From NCBI GenBank assembly GCA_947481575.1, contig CANKGV010000016.1, forward strand, positions 1 through 53,824: a DNA stretch of 53,824 nucleotides, in the 5' to 3' direction. The stretch comes from Alphaproteobacteria bacterium. GTDB lineage: Bacteria; Pseudomonadota; Alphaproteobacteria; UBA2966; CAIVPW01. The notes under the pieces were generated by a model. The model ran no database searches and was not told the origin of the DNA. It was given only the letters and a program-made list of their open reading frames with translations. Shown here piece after piece: positions 8,551 through 16,816 of this stretch (its first letter is position 1; every line of letters begins with the position of its first letter). Both the position numbers and the translations under genes were made by a program.

Positions 8551-8967
8551 GTGCGCAAGCTCGCGGGCGTCGGCCTCGCCGCAGCGGCGCTTATTTGCCT
8601 TTCCGGCCAAGCAGGGGCCCAGGCGCTGCCCCAGGCGGGCGGCCAGGGGCAGGTCGCGGTACTCCAAGGCCTGGACAAGGTTACTGCCCAGATTTCCAGC
8701 ATTAGGGCGCCGATCGGGTTCGCGGTGCGGTTCGGCACCCTGCAGATCACCGCGCGGGCGTGCGTGAAGCGCCCGCCCGAGGAGCCACCGGAATCGAGCG
8801 CGTTCCTGGAGATCTACGACTTCCGCCAGGGTGGCACCCCGCAATTGGTGTATTCGGGCTGGATGTTCGCCTCCAGCCCCGCGCTGGCGGCGATGGAGCA
8901 CCCGGTCTACGACGTCTGGGTGTTGGACTGCGCCGCTTCCAGCACCACGCCGGGCGGCGCGCCCTGA
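8551..8967 (+). CDS. DUF2155 exported protein
   Basis: This 138-aa protein has a signal peptide (MRKLAGVGLAAAALICLSG, cleavage near AGAQA). The mature part matches the alphaproteobacterial DUF2155 family, with RFGTLQITARACVKRP, EIYDF, YSGWMFASSPAL and HPVYDVWVLDC. Its two cysteines, in ARACVK and VLDCAA, probably form a disulphide in the periplasm. The start is GTG, 8 bases after mlaD, so translation is likely coupled. The family function is unknown; its constant place next to mlaD and the complex I accessory subunit suggests an envelope role. Its last 61 bases overlap the convergent aat gene. Confidence 0.85.
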   Translation: MRKLAGVGLAAAALICLSGQAGAQALPQAGGQGQVAVLQGLDKVTAQISSIRAPIGFAVRFGTLQITARACVKRPPEEPPESSAFLEIYDFRQGGTPQLVYSGWMFASSPALAAMEHPVYDVWVLDCAASSTTPGGAP

Positions 8968-9566
8968 TCGAGCGCCAGCCAGTCGGCTTCCATCGCCACC
9001 GCGGTTTGCAGGCGGCGCAGGTAGTCGGCGCGGGTGATCTCGTGGGCGCCGAAGTGCTCCAGGTGCGCAGTCACGAACTGGGTATCCAACAGGCGGAACC
9101 CGCCATAGCGCAGCCGTGCCACCAGATACACGAGCGCAATCTTGCTGGCGTCGACCTGGACGCTGAACATGCTTTCGCCGAAGAACGCCGCCCCCAGCGA
9201 CACGCCATAGAGCCCGCCGATCAGCTTTTCGCCGCTCCAGCATTCGACGCTGTGGGCGTGGCCGATGGAATAGAGGCCGGTGAACATGTCGATGATCGAG
9301 TCGTTGATCCACGTGGTCCAGCGGCCCGGACGCGGCGAGGCGCAGCCTTCGACGACTTCCTTGAACGCCGTGTCGATGCGGACCTCGTAGGGCTGCCGCC
9401 GCACGGTCTTCGCCAGGGAGCGCGGGATGTGGAACTTGTTGAGCGGCAACACGCCGCGTTTGTGCGGGTCGAACCAGCTGATGCGGGTGTCGTGGCGGCT
9501 CTCCGACATCGGGAAGATGCCGTGGGCGTAGGCCCGCAGGAGCATGTCGAGGGTAATCCGGGACAT
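8907..9566 (-). CDS. aat: Leucyl/phenylalanyl-tRNA-protein transferase
   Basis: It transfers Leu or Phe from charged tRNA to N-terminal Arg or Lys of proteins, marking them for ClpS-ClpAP degradation. The 219-aa sequence shows family blocks: LLRAYAHGIFPMSE near the N-terminus, ISWFDPHKRGVLPL, WINDSIIDMFTGLYSIGHAHSVECW, GGLYGVSLGAAFFGESMF and DTQFVTAHLEHFGA. It is the last gene of the aroQ-accB-accC-aat unit, starting 24 bases after accC. The C-terminal 20 codons overlap the DUF2155 gene on the other strand. Confidence 0.95.
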   Translation of the reverse strand: MSRITLDMLLRAYAHGIFPMSESRHDTRISWFDPHKRGVLPLNKFHIPRSLAKTVRRQPYEVRIDTAFKEVVEGCASPRPGRWTTWINDSIIDMFTGLYSIGHAHSVECWSGEKLIGGLYGVSLGAAFFGESMFSVQVDASKIALVYLVARLRYGGFRLLDTQFVTAHLEHFGAHEITRADYLRRLQTAVAMEADWLALDQGAPPGVVLEAAQSNTQTS

Positions 9567-9590
9567 GGTCGGTGCGGACCCTAGGACGTA

Positions 9591-10934
9591 CTACCGGCGC
9601 GCCGCCATGGTTCGTTCGAGCCAATGGACGTCGTACGCGCCCTTTTTGATGTCGGGGTCCTTGAGCAGGGAGCGATGCAGATCGATGGTCGTGTCGATCC
9701 CGCCGATCACGTATTCCTCAAGGGCGCGGTCCAGCCGGCGCATGCACTCTTCGCGGGTGGCACCGTGGGCGATCAGCTTGGCGATCAGGCTGTCGTAGTA
9801 GGGCGGCACGACGTAGCCGGAATACAGCGCCGAATCGACGCGCACGCCGGGACCGCCCGGCGGGTGATAGCTGGTGACGCGGCCGGGTGACGGCGCGAAC
9901 GTGACGGAATTCTCGGCGTTGATCCGGCACTCGATGGCGTGGCCCTTAAAGGCGATGTCTTTCTGGGTGTAGCCGAGCGGCTCGCCGGCCGCGACGCGGA
10001 TCTGCTCGCGCACCAGATCGATGCCGGTGACCAGTTCGGTCACGGGATGTTCGACCTGGATGCGGGTGTTCATCTCGATGAAGTTGAACGAGCCGTTTTC
10101 ATAAAGGAACTCGACCGTCCCGGCGCCGAGGTACTTGAGCGTGGTCATGGCCTTGACCACCACGCCGCCGATTTCCTCGCGCTCTTTTGCCGTGAGCACC
10201 GGGGATGGGGACTCTTCGAGCACCTTTTGGTGGCGGCGCTGCAGCGAGCATTCGCGCTCGCCCAGGTGCACCACGTTGCCGTACATGTCGCCCAGCACCT
10301 GCACCTCGATATGGCGCGGGGTGGCTAGGTAGCGCTCAATGTAAACGACGTCGCTGCCGAACGAGGCGCCGGCCTCGGAGCGGGCGGTGGACAGGGCTTC
10401 GGCCAATTGCTCGGCGGAGTTCGCGACCTTCATGCCGCGTCCGCCGCCACCGGCGGCAGCCTTGATCAGCACCGGGAAGCCGATTTCCTTGGCAACCCGG
10501 CGCGCCTCTTCGTCGTTCGAAATCGGGCCATCGGAGCCCGGCACGACGGGAATCCCGAGGCGCTTGGCAGCGTCCTTGGCGGCAATCTTGTCGCCCATGA
10601 GCCGGATGTGCTCGGCGGTCGGACCGATAAAGGTGATGCCGTGCTCGGCGACGATGTCGGCGAACCGTGCGCGCTCGGACAGGAACCCGTAGCCCGGGTG
10701 AATCGCGTCGGCGCCGGTTATTTCGGCGGCGGAAATGATCGCCGGGATGTTCAGATAGCTTTCCGACGCGGGCGGCGGGCCGATGCACACGGCTTCATCG
10801 GCCAGGCGAACGTGCATGGCGTCGGCGTCGGCGGTGGAGTGGACCGCGACGGTGCGAATGCCCATGTCGTGGCAGGCACGATGGATCCGCAGCGCAATCT
10901 CGCCGCGGTTGGCGATCAGGACTTTTTCAAACAT
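9591..10934 (-). CDS. accC: Acetyl-CoA carboxylase, biotin carboxylase subunit
   Basis: It carboxylates the biotin on AccB using ATP and bicarbonate, the first half of malonyl-CoA formation for fatty acid synthesis. The 447 aa match the family length. The N-terminal biotin-carboxylase domain begins [16 protein letters not shown]. The ATP-grasp glycine loop [12 protein letters not shown] is at 159-170, and the catalytic region near the middle includes [14 protein letters not shown]. It follows accB by 23 bases in one operon. The carboxyltransferase genes accA and accD are elsewhere, as is usual. Confidence 0.97.
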   Translation of the reverse strand: MFEKVLIANRGEIALRIHRACHDMGIRTVAVHSTADADAMHVRLADEAVCIGPPPASESYLNIPAIISAAEITGADAIHPGYGFLSERARFADIVAEHGITFIGPTAEHIRLMGDKIAAKDAAKRLGIPVVPGSDGPISNDEEARRVAKEIGFPVLIKAAAGGGGRGMKVANSAEQLAEALSTARSEAGASFGSDVVYIERYLATPRHIEVQVLGDMYGNVVHLGERECSLQRRHQKVLEESPSPVLTAKEREEIGGVVVKAMTTLKYLGAGTVEFLYENGSFNFIEMNTRIQVEHPVTELVTGIDLVREQIRVAAGEPLGYTQKDIAFKGHAIECRINAENSVTFAPSPGRVTSYHPPGGPGVRVDSALYSGYVVPPYYDSLIAKLIAHGATREECMRRLDRALEEYVIGGIDTTIDLHRSLLKDPDIKKGAYDVHWLERTMAARR

Positions 10935-10957
10935 CGGGTGGCCGGCCGGGTCGGCGG

Positions 10958-11416
10958 CTATTCGATGATCATCAGCACCTGGCCGTATTCGACGGGGGTG
11001 CCGTCGGCGGTCAGGATGCTGCGAACCACACCGGCGCGCGTCGCCGGGATTGGGTTCATGGTCTTCATCGCTTCGATGATCAGAAGGGTTTGCCCGGCAC
11101 TGACCCGGTCGCCGATCTGCACGAACGGCTTCGCGCCAGGTTCCGGCGCGGTATAGGCGGTACCGACCATTGGCGAGCGCACGGCGCCGGGGTGGTCGAC
11201 GGCAGGGGCCTCAGCCGCAACCGGAGCGGGAGCGGGCGGCAGCGCGGCCATACTGGGCATCGGCGCCGCGTGGCCGGTCACGAAGTGCGTGGCTGCGGGT
11301 GAGCGCACCACGCGGACGCTGTGGTCGCCTTCACTCCATTCGATCTCGGTGAGATCGTTTTCGTTGAGAAGCGCGGCGAGTTCCCGGATCAGGTCGGGAT
11401 CGACCTTGGAGGTCAT
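10958..11416 (-). CDS. accB: Biotin carboxyl carrier protein of acetyl-CoA carboxylase
   Basis: The 152-aa protein has an N-terminal domain (1-40), an Ala/Pro-rich linker (about 50-78, [15 protein letters not shown]) and a C-terminal biotinyl domain. Lys118 in EAMKTMN is the biotinylation site. The start at 11416 overlaps the aroQ stop by four bases (ATGA), so translation is coupled. Longer upstream forms would run into aroQ and are rejected. The protein shuttles carboxybiotin between AccC and the carboxyltransferase in the cytoplasm. Confidence 0.97.
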   Translation of the reverse strand: MTSKVDPDLIRELAALLNENDLTEIEWSEGDHSVRVVRSPAATHFVTGHAAPMPSMAALPPAPAPVAAEAPAVDHPGAVRSPMVGTAYTAPEPGAKPFVQIGDRVSAGQTLLIIEAMKTMNPIPATRAGVVRSILTADGTPVEYGQVLMIIE

Positions 11417-11880
11417 CGGTGTGCCCGTTTGGCTGGCGTGGAAGATTTGAGGGTGTGGGCCATCGCGTCGATCGCCAGAACGTAACTCTGGGCGCCGAAG
11501 CCGCACACCAGCCCGACCGCGGCCTTGCTGATGTACGAGTGATGCCGGAAGTCCTCGCGGCGGAAGATGTTCGACAAATGCACCTCGATGACCGGCAGGC
11601 CGACGGCCTGCAACGCGTCGAGAATAGCGACCGACGTGTGGGTATACGCGCCGGCGTTGATGATGATGCCCTGCGCCGTGCCGCGCGCACCTTGAATCCA
11701 GCCCACCAGCTCGTGCTCGGCGTTGCTCTGGCGGAAGTCGGCCTTCAGCCCGCGTTCGCGCGCCCGGGTTTCCACCTCGGCGCGGATCGAATCGAGCGTG
11801 TCGGTGCCGTAAATCTCGGGCTCGCGCGTACCCAGCAGATTGAGATTGGGGCCGTTCAGGACCAGGACGGTGGGGTCCAT
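11413..11880 (-). CDS. aroQ: 3-dehydroquinate dehydratase, type II
   Basis: It converts 3-dehydroquinate to 3-dehydroshikimate in the shikimate pathway. The 155-aa length fits the dodecameric type II enzyme. LNGPNLNLLGTREPEIYG holds Asn12, Arg19 and the catalytic Tyr24. IINAGAYTHTS holds Asn76, and VIEVHLSN holds the catalytic His101. The start at 11880 (MDPTVLVLNGPN) matches the family N-terminus; a longer form from 11925 would add 15 atypical residues. First gene of the aroQ-accB-accC-aat operon, an order often seen in alphaproteobacteria. Confidence 0.96.
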   Translation of the reverse strand: MDPTVLVLNGPNLNLLGTREPEIYGTDTLDSIRAEVETRARERGLKADFRQSNAEHELVGWIQGARGTAQGIIINAGAYTHTSVAILDALQAVGLPVIEVHLSNIFRREDFRHHSYISKAAVGLVCGFGAQSYVLAIDAMAHTLKSSTPAKRAHR

Positions 11881-12050
11881 GGGTCTCGCAAGGTTGCGCA
11901 CAGGCAGGCCCACCCGAGGGGCCAAGCGCCCTTATAGCATGAGGGTTCGCTGGCGCAACGCGGGGGTGCGGCGTGCCACGGGCCTACCCGGTCCGGTTGA
12001 ACCTGCCGGTGCCAGCCACCATACTGCGGCCAGGCAATCCAAGGACCGAC

Positions 12051-13052
12051 ATGCGGCTGACCATTAACGGCGAGGCGCGGGAGTTTCCGGGCCCGCTCAA
12101 CGTCGATTCCCTGTTGCGGGCGCTGGAGATCGATCCGCGCCGGGTGGCGTTCGAGCGCAACCTGGAGATCGTGCCGAAGTCTTCGTACCCGGCCACGGTG
12201 CTGGCGGACGGCGACCGGGTGGAGATCGTGCATTTCATCGGCGGCGGCAGCGGTCCGGCGACGGCCGAGGCGTTGGCCGGCAACGACGATCCGCTGGTAG
12301 TGGCGGGGCGCATCTTCCGCTCGCGCCTGATCGTCGGCACAGGCAAGTACCGCGACTTCGAACAGACGCGTGCCGCGGTGGAAGCCGCCGGCAGCGATGT
12401 GGTGACGGTGGCGGTACGACGGGTGAATATCTCGGAGCCGGGCCAGCCGATGCTGTCCGACTACCTCTCGCCACGGACCTACACCTATTTGCCCAACACC
12501 GCCGGGTGCTACACGGCGGACGAAGCGGTGCGCACCTTGCGCTTGGCGCGCGAGGCGGGCGGCTGGACATTGGTGAAGCTCGAAGTACTGGGCGACAAGC
12601 GCACGCTGTACCCCGACATGATGGAAACCCTGAAGGCGGCCAAGTCGCTGGTCGATGATGGCTTCGATGTGATGGTGTACTGCACCGACGATCCGTTGTT
12701 CGCGCGTAAACTGGAAGACGTGGGCTGTGCCGCGATCATGCCGCTGGCGGCGCCGATCGGCTCCGGCCTAGGAATTCAGAACCCGATCAACATCCGCTTG
12801 ATCATCGAAGCCGCGCGGGTGCCGGTGATCGTTGACGCCGGGGTCGGCACCGCGTCGGACGCCGCCATTGCGATGGAACTGGGCTGCGACGGCGTGTTGA
12901 TGAACACCGCCATCGCCGAGGCGCGCGACCCAATCCGCATGGCGCACGCGATGCGCCTGGCGGTGGAGGCCGGCCGGGCGGCGTATTTGGCCGGCCGCAT
13001 GCCGAAGAAGCGCTACGCCGACCCGTCCTCGCCCCTGTCCGGCTTGATCTGA
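12051..13052 (+). CDS. thiSG: ThiS-ThiG fusion, thiazole synthase
   Basis: One 333-aa protein joins ThiS (residues 1-66, a ubiquitin-like sulphur carrier ending FIGGG) to ThiG (about 80-333). ThiG builds the thiazole phosphate of thiamine from 1-deoxyxylulose 5-phosphate, dehydroglycine and ThiS-bound sulphur. The Schiff-base lysine is Lys176 in [10 protein letters not shown], and [14 protein letters not shown] is the phosphate-binding region. In separate ThiS proteins the C-terminal Gly-Gly must be free to be adenylated; here it runs on into a linker ([14 protein letters not shown]). The start at 12051 has AAGGA about 6 bases upstream. No other thiamine gene is adjacent. The leader has a faint THI-box resemblance, reported separately. 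Confidence 0.93.
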   Translation: MRLTINGEAREFPGPLNVDSLLRALEIDPRRVAFERNLEIVPKSSYPATVLADGDRVEIVHFIGGGSGPATAEALAGNDDPLVVAGRIFRSRLIVGTGKYRDFEQTRAAVEAAGSDVVTVAVRRVNISEPGQPMLSDYLSPRTYTYLPNTAGCYTADEAVRTLRLAREAGGWTLVKLEVLGDKRTLYPDMMETLKAAKSLVDDGFDVMVYCTDDPLFARKLEDVGCAAIMPLAAPIGSGLGIQNPINIRLIIEAARVPVIVDAGVGTASDAAIAMELGCDGVLMNTAIAEARDPIRMAHAMRLAVEAGRAAYLAGRMPKKRYADPSSPLSGLI

Positions 13053-13060
13053 GGCCCATC

Positions 13061-14881
13061 ATGAAACGCTGTATTCTTTCGGCCGCCGTGGCGGTGGCGC
13101 TGGGGCTGGCGTGGGCCGCACCGGCCCAGGAGCCGGACGCCGCCGCAATCGCCAAGTTCGCCGACCAATACTTCCAGCAGGGCATCGCCAAGGGTGCCGC
13201 GCCGGGCGCGGTAGTGGCGGTAACGGTGGGCGGCAAGGTGCTGTTCACCGGCGCCTATGGCGTGACCGACCGCGACTCCAAACGACCCATGGATGCGGAT
13301 GCGACCGCGATGCGGGCGGGGCAGGTTTCGCAGTTCGTCACGGCGCTGGCGGTGATGCGTGCCGCCGATTTCGGCCGGGTCGATCTGGACGCGGACGTGC
13401 AGGGCCTGTGGGCCGCAGACGCGATCAAGCTGGATACCCGCGAGCCGGTAACGCTGCGGCAGTTGTTAACCCACACCGCCGGCGTGGGCGACCGCCTGCT
13501 CGGGCAGATGCTCGCTCCGGGCAGGCCGTTGCCGGCGCTCGGCTCGTTCCTGGCCAGCCGCCCAATCGCCATGGAGGCGCGGCCGGGCCAGGTGGTGATC
13601 GAGTCCAACCTCGGCATGGCGCTGGCCGGATTGGCGCTGGAGCGGTCGAGCGCGCCGCAGAACTTTGCCGATCTTGCCGATGCCCTGGTGTTCAGGCCGG
13701 CCGGAATGACTCACACAACCTTTGCCGCTTCACAGCCCAGTGCGCTGGCCCGGCCGTACCGCTGGGACGGCACCACGCTGGTGCCGATGGACGACGCGCA
13801 ACCACTTGCCACGCCCGCCCTGGGAATGGTGACCACCGCGCACGATATGGCGGTATTGCTGGCGCTGGTGACGGGAGGCGGTGACCCGCTGTGGTCCAAG
13901 CCATCGTTGGACCGGCTGACCACCCGCCAGTTCGCGGTGATGCGGCCGATGACCGGCGAAAGCTTTGGGCTTGCCGAGGCGACGGTGGCCGGGCGCGCTG
14001 CCTGGACCCGGGCCGGTGGCAATCCGGGATCGAGCGCGGCGGTAGCGCTGGTCCCCGAACTGCGCTTGGGCGTGTTCGTGGCTGCCAATGCCAGCTCCTA
14101 CTACGGCATGGAGCCCGACAGCCCGACGGCGGCGCTGGTACGCGGCTTTGCCAACGCCCTTGTCAGTGCGGCCTGGCCGGCAGTGGCGGCCGCGACACCG
14201 GAAGTTGCGCCGTACCAGCCGGACGACGCCATTGAATACGGCGGCGCGTATCGCAATGCGGCGATTGAGACGGATACGGCGGCCAAGCTGCTGTCGTTGG
14301 TCAGCCAGAAGCGCGTTCACGTATTGGACGACATCGACGTGGACGTAAACGGAGTGCACCTGCGCAAGGTTGCGCTCGACCTGTTTCAGGGGCCGAACGG
14401 CGAGTACCTGCGGTTCATCCGCCCGGCAGGCGAGGATTCAACCCATATCGCTTACCCCACCGGAGCCTATGCAGTCACATCGCTGTGGGAAGCGCACTGG
14501 GTCCAAGCTACGGCGAGCGGCGCGGGGTTCTTCCTGCTGTTGGTGGGAGGATTGGTTTCCGCGGCCGGTTTGATTCGCCCAGCGGGGCGCCTGGCCAATG
14601 CGATCGGCGCGGTGGCCGGGTTCGGCGGAGCGGCGCTACTGGGGTGGACGGTCTACGTGCTTGGTTCAGCAAGCATGGATCTGGTGGTCACTCGCGGCCT
14701 TGCCGGCGTTCCGTACCCGTTGGTGGTGTGGCTGCCGCTGGTGGCGATTGCGCCGTTCGCCCTGTTGTTGGGGCTATTTGGCCGCGGCCTACCGACCGCG
14801 AACCGGTTGACGTTGGCGGGGGTTACCCTCGGCTGGGGTCTGCTGTATCCGGTACTGACCGCCTGGAATTTGGCTGGCTAG
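13061..14881 (+). CDS. Serine beta-lactamase-fold protein lacking catalytic residues, with membrane tail
   Basis: The protein has 606 aa with a signal peptide (cleavage near APAQ|E). Residues 25-370 follow the class C beta-lactamase/DD-peptidase (PF00144) pattern: PGAVVAVTVGGKVLFTGAYGV, LRQLLTHTAGV and a late GGNPGSSAAV. The active-site positions are changed. The SxxK motif (normally GSVSK) reads GQVSQ at 87-91, the YxN motif reads ESN at 181-183, and the final H/K-x-G motif reads AGG. Residues 375-480 form a second, beta-rich domain. Four hydrophobic segments (about 485-606) anchor the C-terminus in the inner membrane. It starts 8 bases after thiSG and its stop overlaps the convergent Nudix gene. 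A binding or sensing role is more likely than hydrolysis. Confidence 0.8.
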   Translation: MKRCILSAAVAVALGLAWAAPAQEPDAAAIAKFADQYFQQGIAKGAAPGAVVAVTVGGKVLFTGAYGVTDRDSKRPMDADATAMRAGQVSQFVTALAVMRAADFGRVDLDADVQGLWAADAIKLDTREPVTLRQLLTHTAGVGDRLLGQMLAPGRPLPALGSFLASRPIAMEARPGQVVIESNLGMALAGLALERSSAPQNFADLADALVFRPAGMTHTTFAASQPSALARPYRWDGTTLVPMDDAQPLATPALGMVTTAHDMAVLLALVTGGGDPLWSKPSLDRLTTRQFAVMRPMTGESFGLAEATVAGRAAWTRAGGNPGSSAAVALVPELRLGVFVAANASSYYGMEPDSPTAALVRGFANALVSAAWPAVAAATPEVAPYQPDDAIEYGGAYRNAAIETDTAAKLLSLVSQKRVHVLDDIDVDVNGVHLRKVALDLFQGPNGEYLRFIRPAGEDSTHIAYPTGAYAVTSLWEAHWVQATASGAGFFLLLVGGLVSAAGLIRPAGRLANAIGAVAGFGGAALLGWTVYVLGSASMDLVVTRGLAGVPYPLVVWLPLVAIAPFALLLGLFGRGLPTANRLTLAGVTLGWGLLYPVLTAWNLAG

Positions 14882-15492
14882 TCGCGCCAGCGGCGGCGCA
14901 ATTCGCCGCGCCGGGCCGCCAGCCAGGCCAAGGCGGCGTAGGCCGGCGCGGTGCGGATGCGCCCGGCCCAAAGCTCGGCCAGGGCCTGCTCGGCCGGTAG
15001 CACCATGACCCGGATGTCTTCGCCTTCGTGAACTAAGCCGTGGATGCCCCCGGCGGCCGCGGCATCGCAGCGGCCGATAAACATGTGGACGTATTCGCTC
15101 ATCGCGCCGGCGGACAGGTACATGCCACCGATCGGCTCCAACGCGGTGAACGGGACCGCGGCTTCCTCCATGGCCTCGCGGTGGGCCACGCCCTCCGGCG
15201 TTTCACCGCCACCGATGATGCCGGCGACGATTTCGACTAGCCACGGGTGCGGGTCACCGGCGGCAAAGGCGCCGGGGCGGAACTGTTCGATCAGCACCAC
15301 TTCGTCGCGGATCGGGTCATAAGGCAACACCGCGGCGGCCGCGCCGCGCTCGAACACTTCCCGCAGCAAGGGTTCGGTCCAGCCGCCCGCGTACGTGCGG
15401 TGGCGCAGGCGGTAGCGGTCGACCTGGAAATAACCGTCATAGACTCGGTCGCGGACTAGGACGTCGACGTCGGTATGCCGGAAGGTCGTCAT
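14878..15492 (-). CDS. nudF: Nudix hydrolase, ADP-ribose pyrophosphatase type
   Basis: This 204-aa enzyme probably cleaves ADP-ribose and related nucleoside diphosphate sugars to AMP and a sugar phosphate. The Nudix box is visible as GGGETPEGVAHREAMEEAA in the middle of the protein; the usual glycine after EE is alanine. VVLIEQFRPGAF just before it and EYVHMFIGRCD after it are typical of the NudF branch. The start at 15492 (MTTFRHTDVDV) is preferred to a longer form from 15555, which adds a basic, atypical leader. Its stop overlaps the preceding convergent gene by four bases. It is divergent from the coiled-coil gene across a palindrome. Confidence 0.88.
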   Translation of the reverse strand: MTTFRHTDVDVLVRDRVYDGYFQVDRYRLRHRTYAGGWTEPLLREVFERGAAAAVLPYDPIRDEVVLIEQFRPGAFAAGDPHPWLVEIVAGIIGGGETPEGVAHREAMEEAAVPFTALEPIGGMYLSAGAMSEYVHMFIGRCDAAAAGGIHGLVHEGEDIRVMVLPAEQALAELWAGRIRTAPAYAALAWLAARRGELRRRWRD

Positions 15493-15593
15493 CTTGCCGC
15501 CTCGCTTTGGCCATGCGCCGCGGCGATAAACACGTGCGCGGCACAATTTCGTCAAGCGCCGTTTCGGAGGGCACAGGCCGCTTCCCGGTGGGG

Positions 15594-15607
15594 TAACCCA
15601 TGGGTTA
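15594..15607. promoter_or_regulatory. Perfect 14-bp palindrome between divergent genes
   Basis: TAACCCATGGGTTA is a perfect dyad 15 bases before the plus-strand start at 15622 and about 100 bases upstream of the minus-strand Nudix start. Its placement over the translation or promoter region suggests an operator for an unknown dimeric regulator. The match is to symmetry only. Confidence 0.35.
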
Positions 15608-15621
15608 GGGTGGCGGTGCGT

Positions 15622-16365
15622 ATGACGCTGAGCAACAACAACTATTACGGCAACAAGCGGCGCAAGGGCCCCCCGATTACGCGGCGGGTCGTGGGCTGGA
15701 CGTTTGCCATGATTCTGATTCTGGGCGCCGGCTGGTACGCCTATCGCACCGGATCGTCACTGGCCGCGCGCGAGGCAGGGGACCTGCGCGAAGAGATCGT
15801 GCGGGTGCAGGACCAACTGCAATCCTTGGAGCAGCAGAACGCGGGGTTGCAGCGGGCACTGGAAGAACAGCGTGTGCGCGGCGACGACGTTGGCGCGCAG
15901 TTGGCGCGGCTTGCACCGACGCCGGAGGCGCGCAAGCTGCTTGATCTGGTGCGCGCCCGCGTCGATGCCGGGGTCAACGCCGACCGCTTGAGCGAGGTGA
16001 TCACCGCGATCGGGCCGCAGTGGAAGTGCACCGGCGATCCGGTCACCAAGCGCTTCCTGCTGAACACGCCGATCATGAACAACGAAGCCAACGGCGCGGT
16101 AACCTTTGCCAACAACGCCATCACCGTGACCGGCACGGGGGTGTCCATGGTTGGCGAAAACCGCCAGCCGGTCGCCGTGTTCGATCCGGGCCAGCCGGTG
16201 ACGATTACGTTCTCGCGGCTCGGCGGGCAGTCCAACCAGGTTTCGGGGAAGCTGCCGATCCACGGCTCGGTGCAGGCCGACAACAACACCATCTACCGGT
16301 TCACGGTGGTTGCGGGCGACCGCGCGTTCGTCAGTGTGACCGGCCAGCCCTGTGCGTTCCCTTAG
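15622..16365 (+). CDS. Membrane-anchored coiled-coil protein of unknown function
   Basis: This is a 247-aa protein. A basic cytoplasmic N-terminus (NKRRKGPPITRR) precedes one membrane segment (about 22-43). A coiled coil follows at about 50-95 (EEIVRVQDQLQSLEQQNAGL) and then a folded C-terminal domain with many beta-like strands (FLLNTPIMNNEANGAVTFANNAITVTG). It ends in VTGQPCAF; with Cys in WKCTGDP there may be one disulphide. The topology suggests an inner-membrane protein facing the periplasm. The start is taken as ATG at 15622; GTG codons just upstream are possible. Family not recognised. Followed directly by the cobalamin riboswitch of the next unit, so it appears to be a single-gene transcript. 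Confidence 0.75.
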   Translation: MTLSNNNYYGNKRRKGPPITRRVVGWTFAMILILGAGWYAYRTGSSLAAREAGDLREEIVRVQDQLQSLEQQNAGLQRALEEQRVRGDDVGAQLARLAPTPEARKLLDLVRARVDAGVNADRLSEVITAIGPQWKCTGDPVTKRFLLNTPIMNNEANGAVTFANNAITVTGTGVSMVGENRQPVAVFDPGQPVTITFSRLGGQSNQVSGKLPIHGSVQADNNTIYRFTVVAGDRAFVSVTGQPCAFP

Positions 16366-16429
16366 GGTCGCACACTTCCTGTCGCGGCACGTCGCCGTTG
16401 CCCCGACCAAATCCCTCGGCTATCGTCCG

Positions 16430-16622
16430 CCGTGCGACGGTTCCTCGAAAGAGGGAGCAAAAGGGAACGCGGTGCGGCGCGCCCGGGAGTGATCCCGAAC
16501 GCCCCAGAGCCGCGGCTGCCCCCGCAACTGTAAGCGGTTAGCCTGCGTTCAGTTTGCCACTGGGTGTTTCCCGGGAAGGCGAGCGTCAGGCCGAGACCCG
16601 CGAGCCAGGAGACCTGCCGCCG
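16430..16622 (+). ncRNA. Cobalamin (adenosylcobalamin-type) riboswitch
   Basis: The conserved blocks appear in order: GACGGTTCC at the 5' side, AAAAGGGAA at 16459-16467, GCCGCGGCTGCCCCCGCAAC from 16509 continuing TGTAAGC, GCCACTGGG at 16556-16564, GGGAAGGCG, and the B12 box AGCCAGGAGACCTGCC at 16603-16618. This is the class I cobalamin aptamer. It precedes a TonB-dependent receptor gene by nearly 200 bases. That leader holds a candidate intrinsic terminator and a hairpin next to the ribosome binding site, so high B12 should lower receptor expression. Confidence 0.95.
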
Positions 16623-16724
16623 CGGCGTCACCCAACCGTGGAGCGGGGTGCTCAACGGTCCGGAACCTCCGTGCGTGGTGACGCACATCGTTGCGGAGGA
16701 CACCGGGGTGGGGACCAAGCTCTC

Positions 16725-16750
16725 CGTGCCGAATGCGGCACGTTATTCTT
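16725..16750 (+). terminator. Candidate riboswitch-controlled terminator
   Basis: CGTGCCG (16725-16731) and CGGCACG (16736-16742) form a 7-bp stem with an AATG loop, followed by TTATTCTT. It lies between the B12 aptamer and the receptor gene, where an expression platform is expected. The T-run is interrupted, so termination may be partial. Confidence 0.5.
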
Positions 16751-16785
16751 CCAGATGGGGCGCACGTCACGCCCGGCCGTCCTGC

Positions 16786-16802
16786 GCGTGTCACTCACAC
16801 GC
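16786..16802 (+). promoter_or_regulatory. Hairpin directly before the receptor's ribosome binding site
   Basis: GCGTGT (16786-16791) and ACACGC (16797-16802) form a 6-bp stem with a 5-base loop. The Shine-Dalgarno sequence TAGGAGA (16803-16809) follows at once and the ATG is at 16817. It could serve translational control by the upstream riboswitch or simply set the leader structure. Confidence 0.35.
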
Positions 16803-16816
16803 TAGGAGACCGGACC

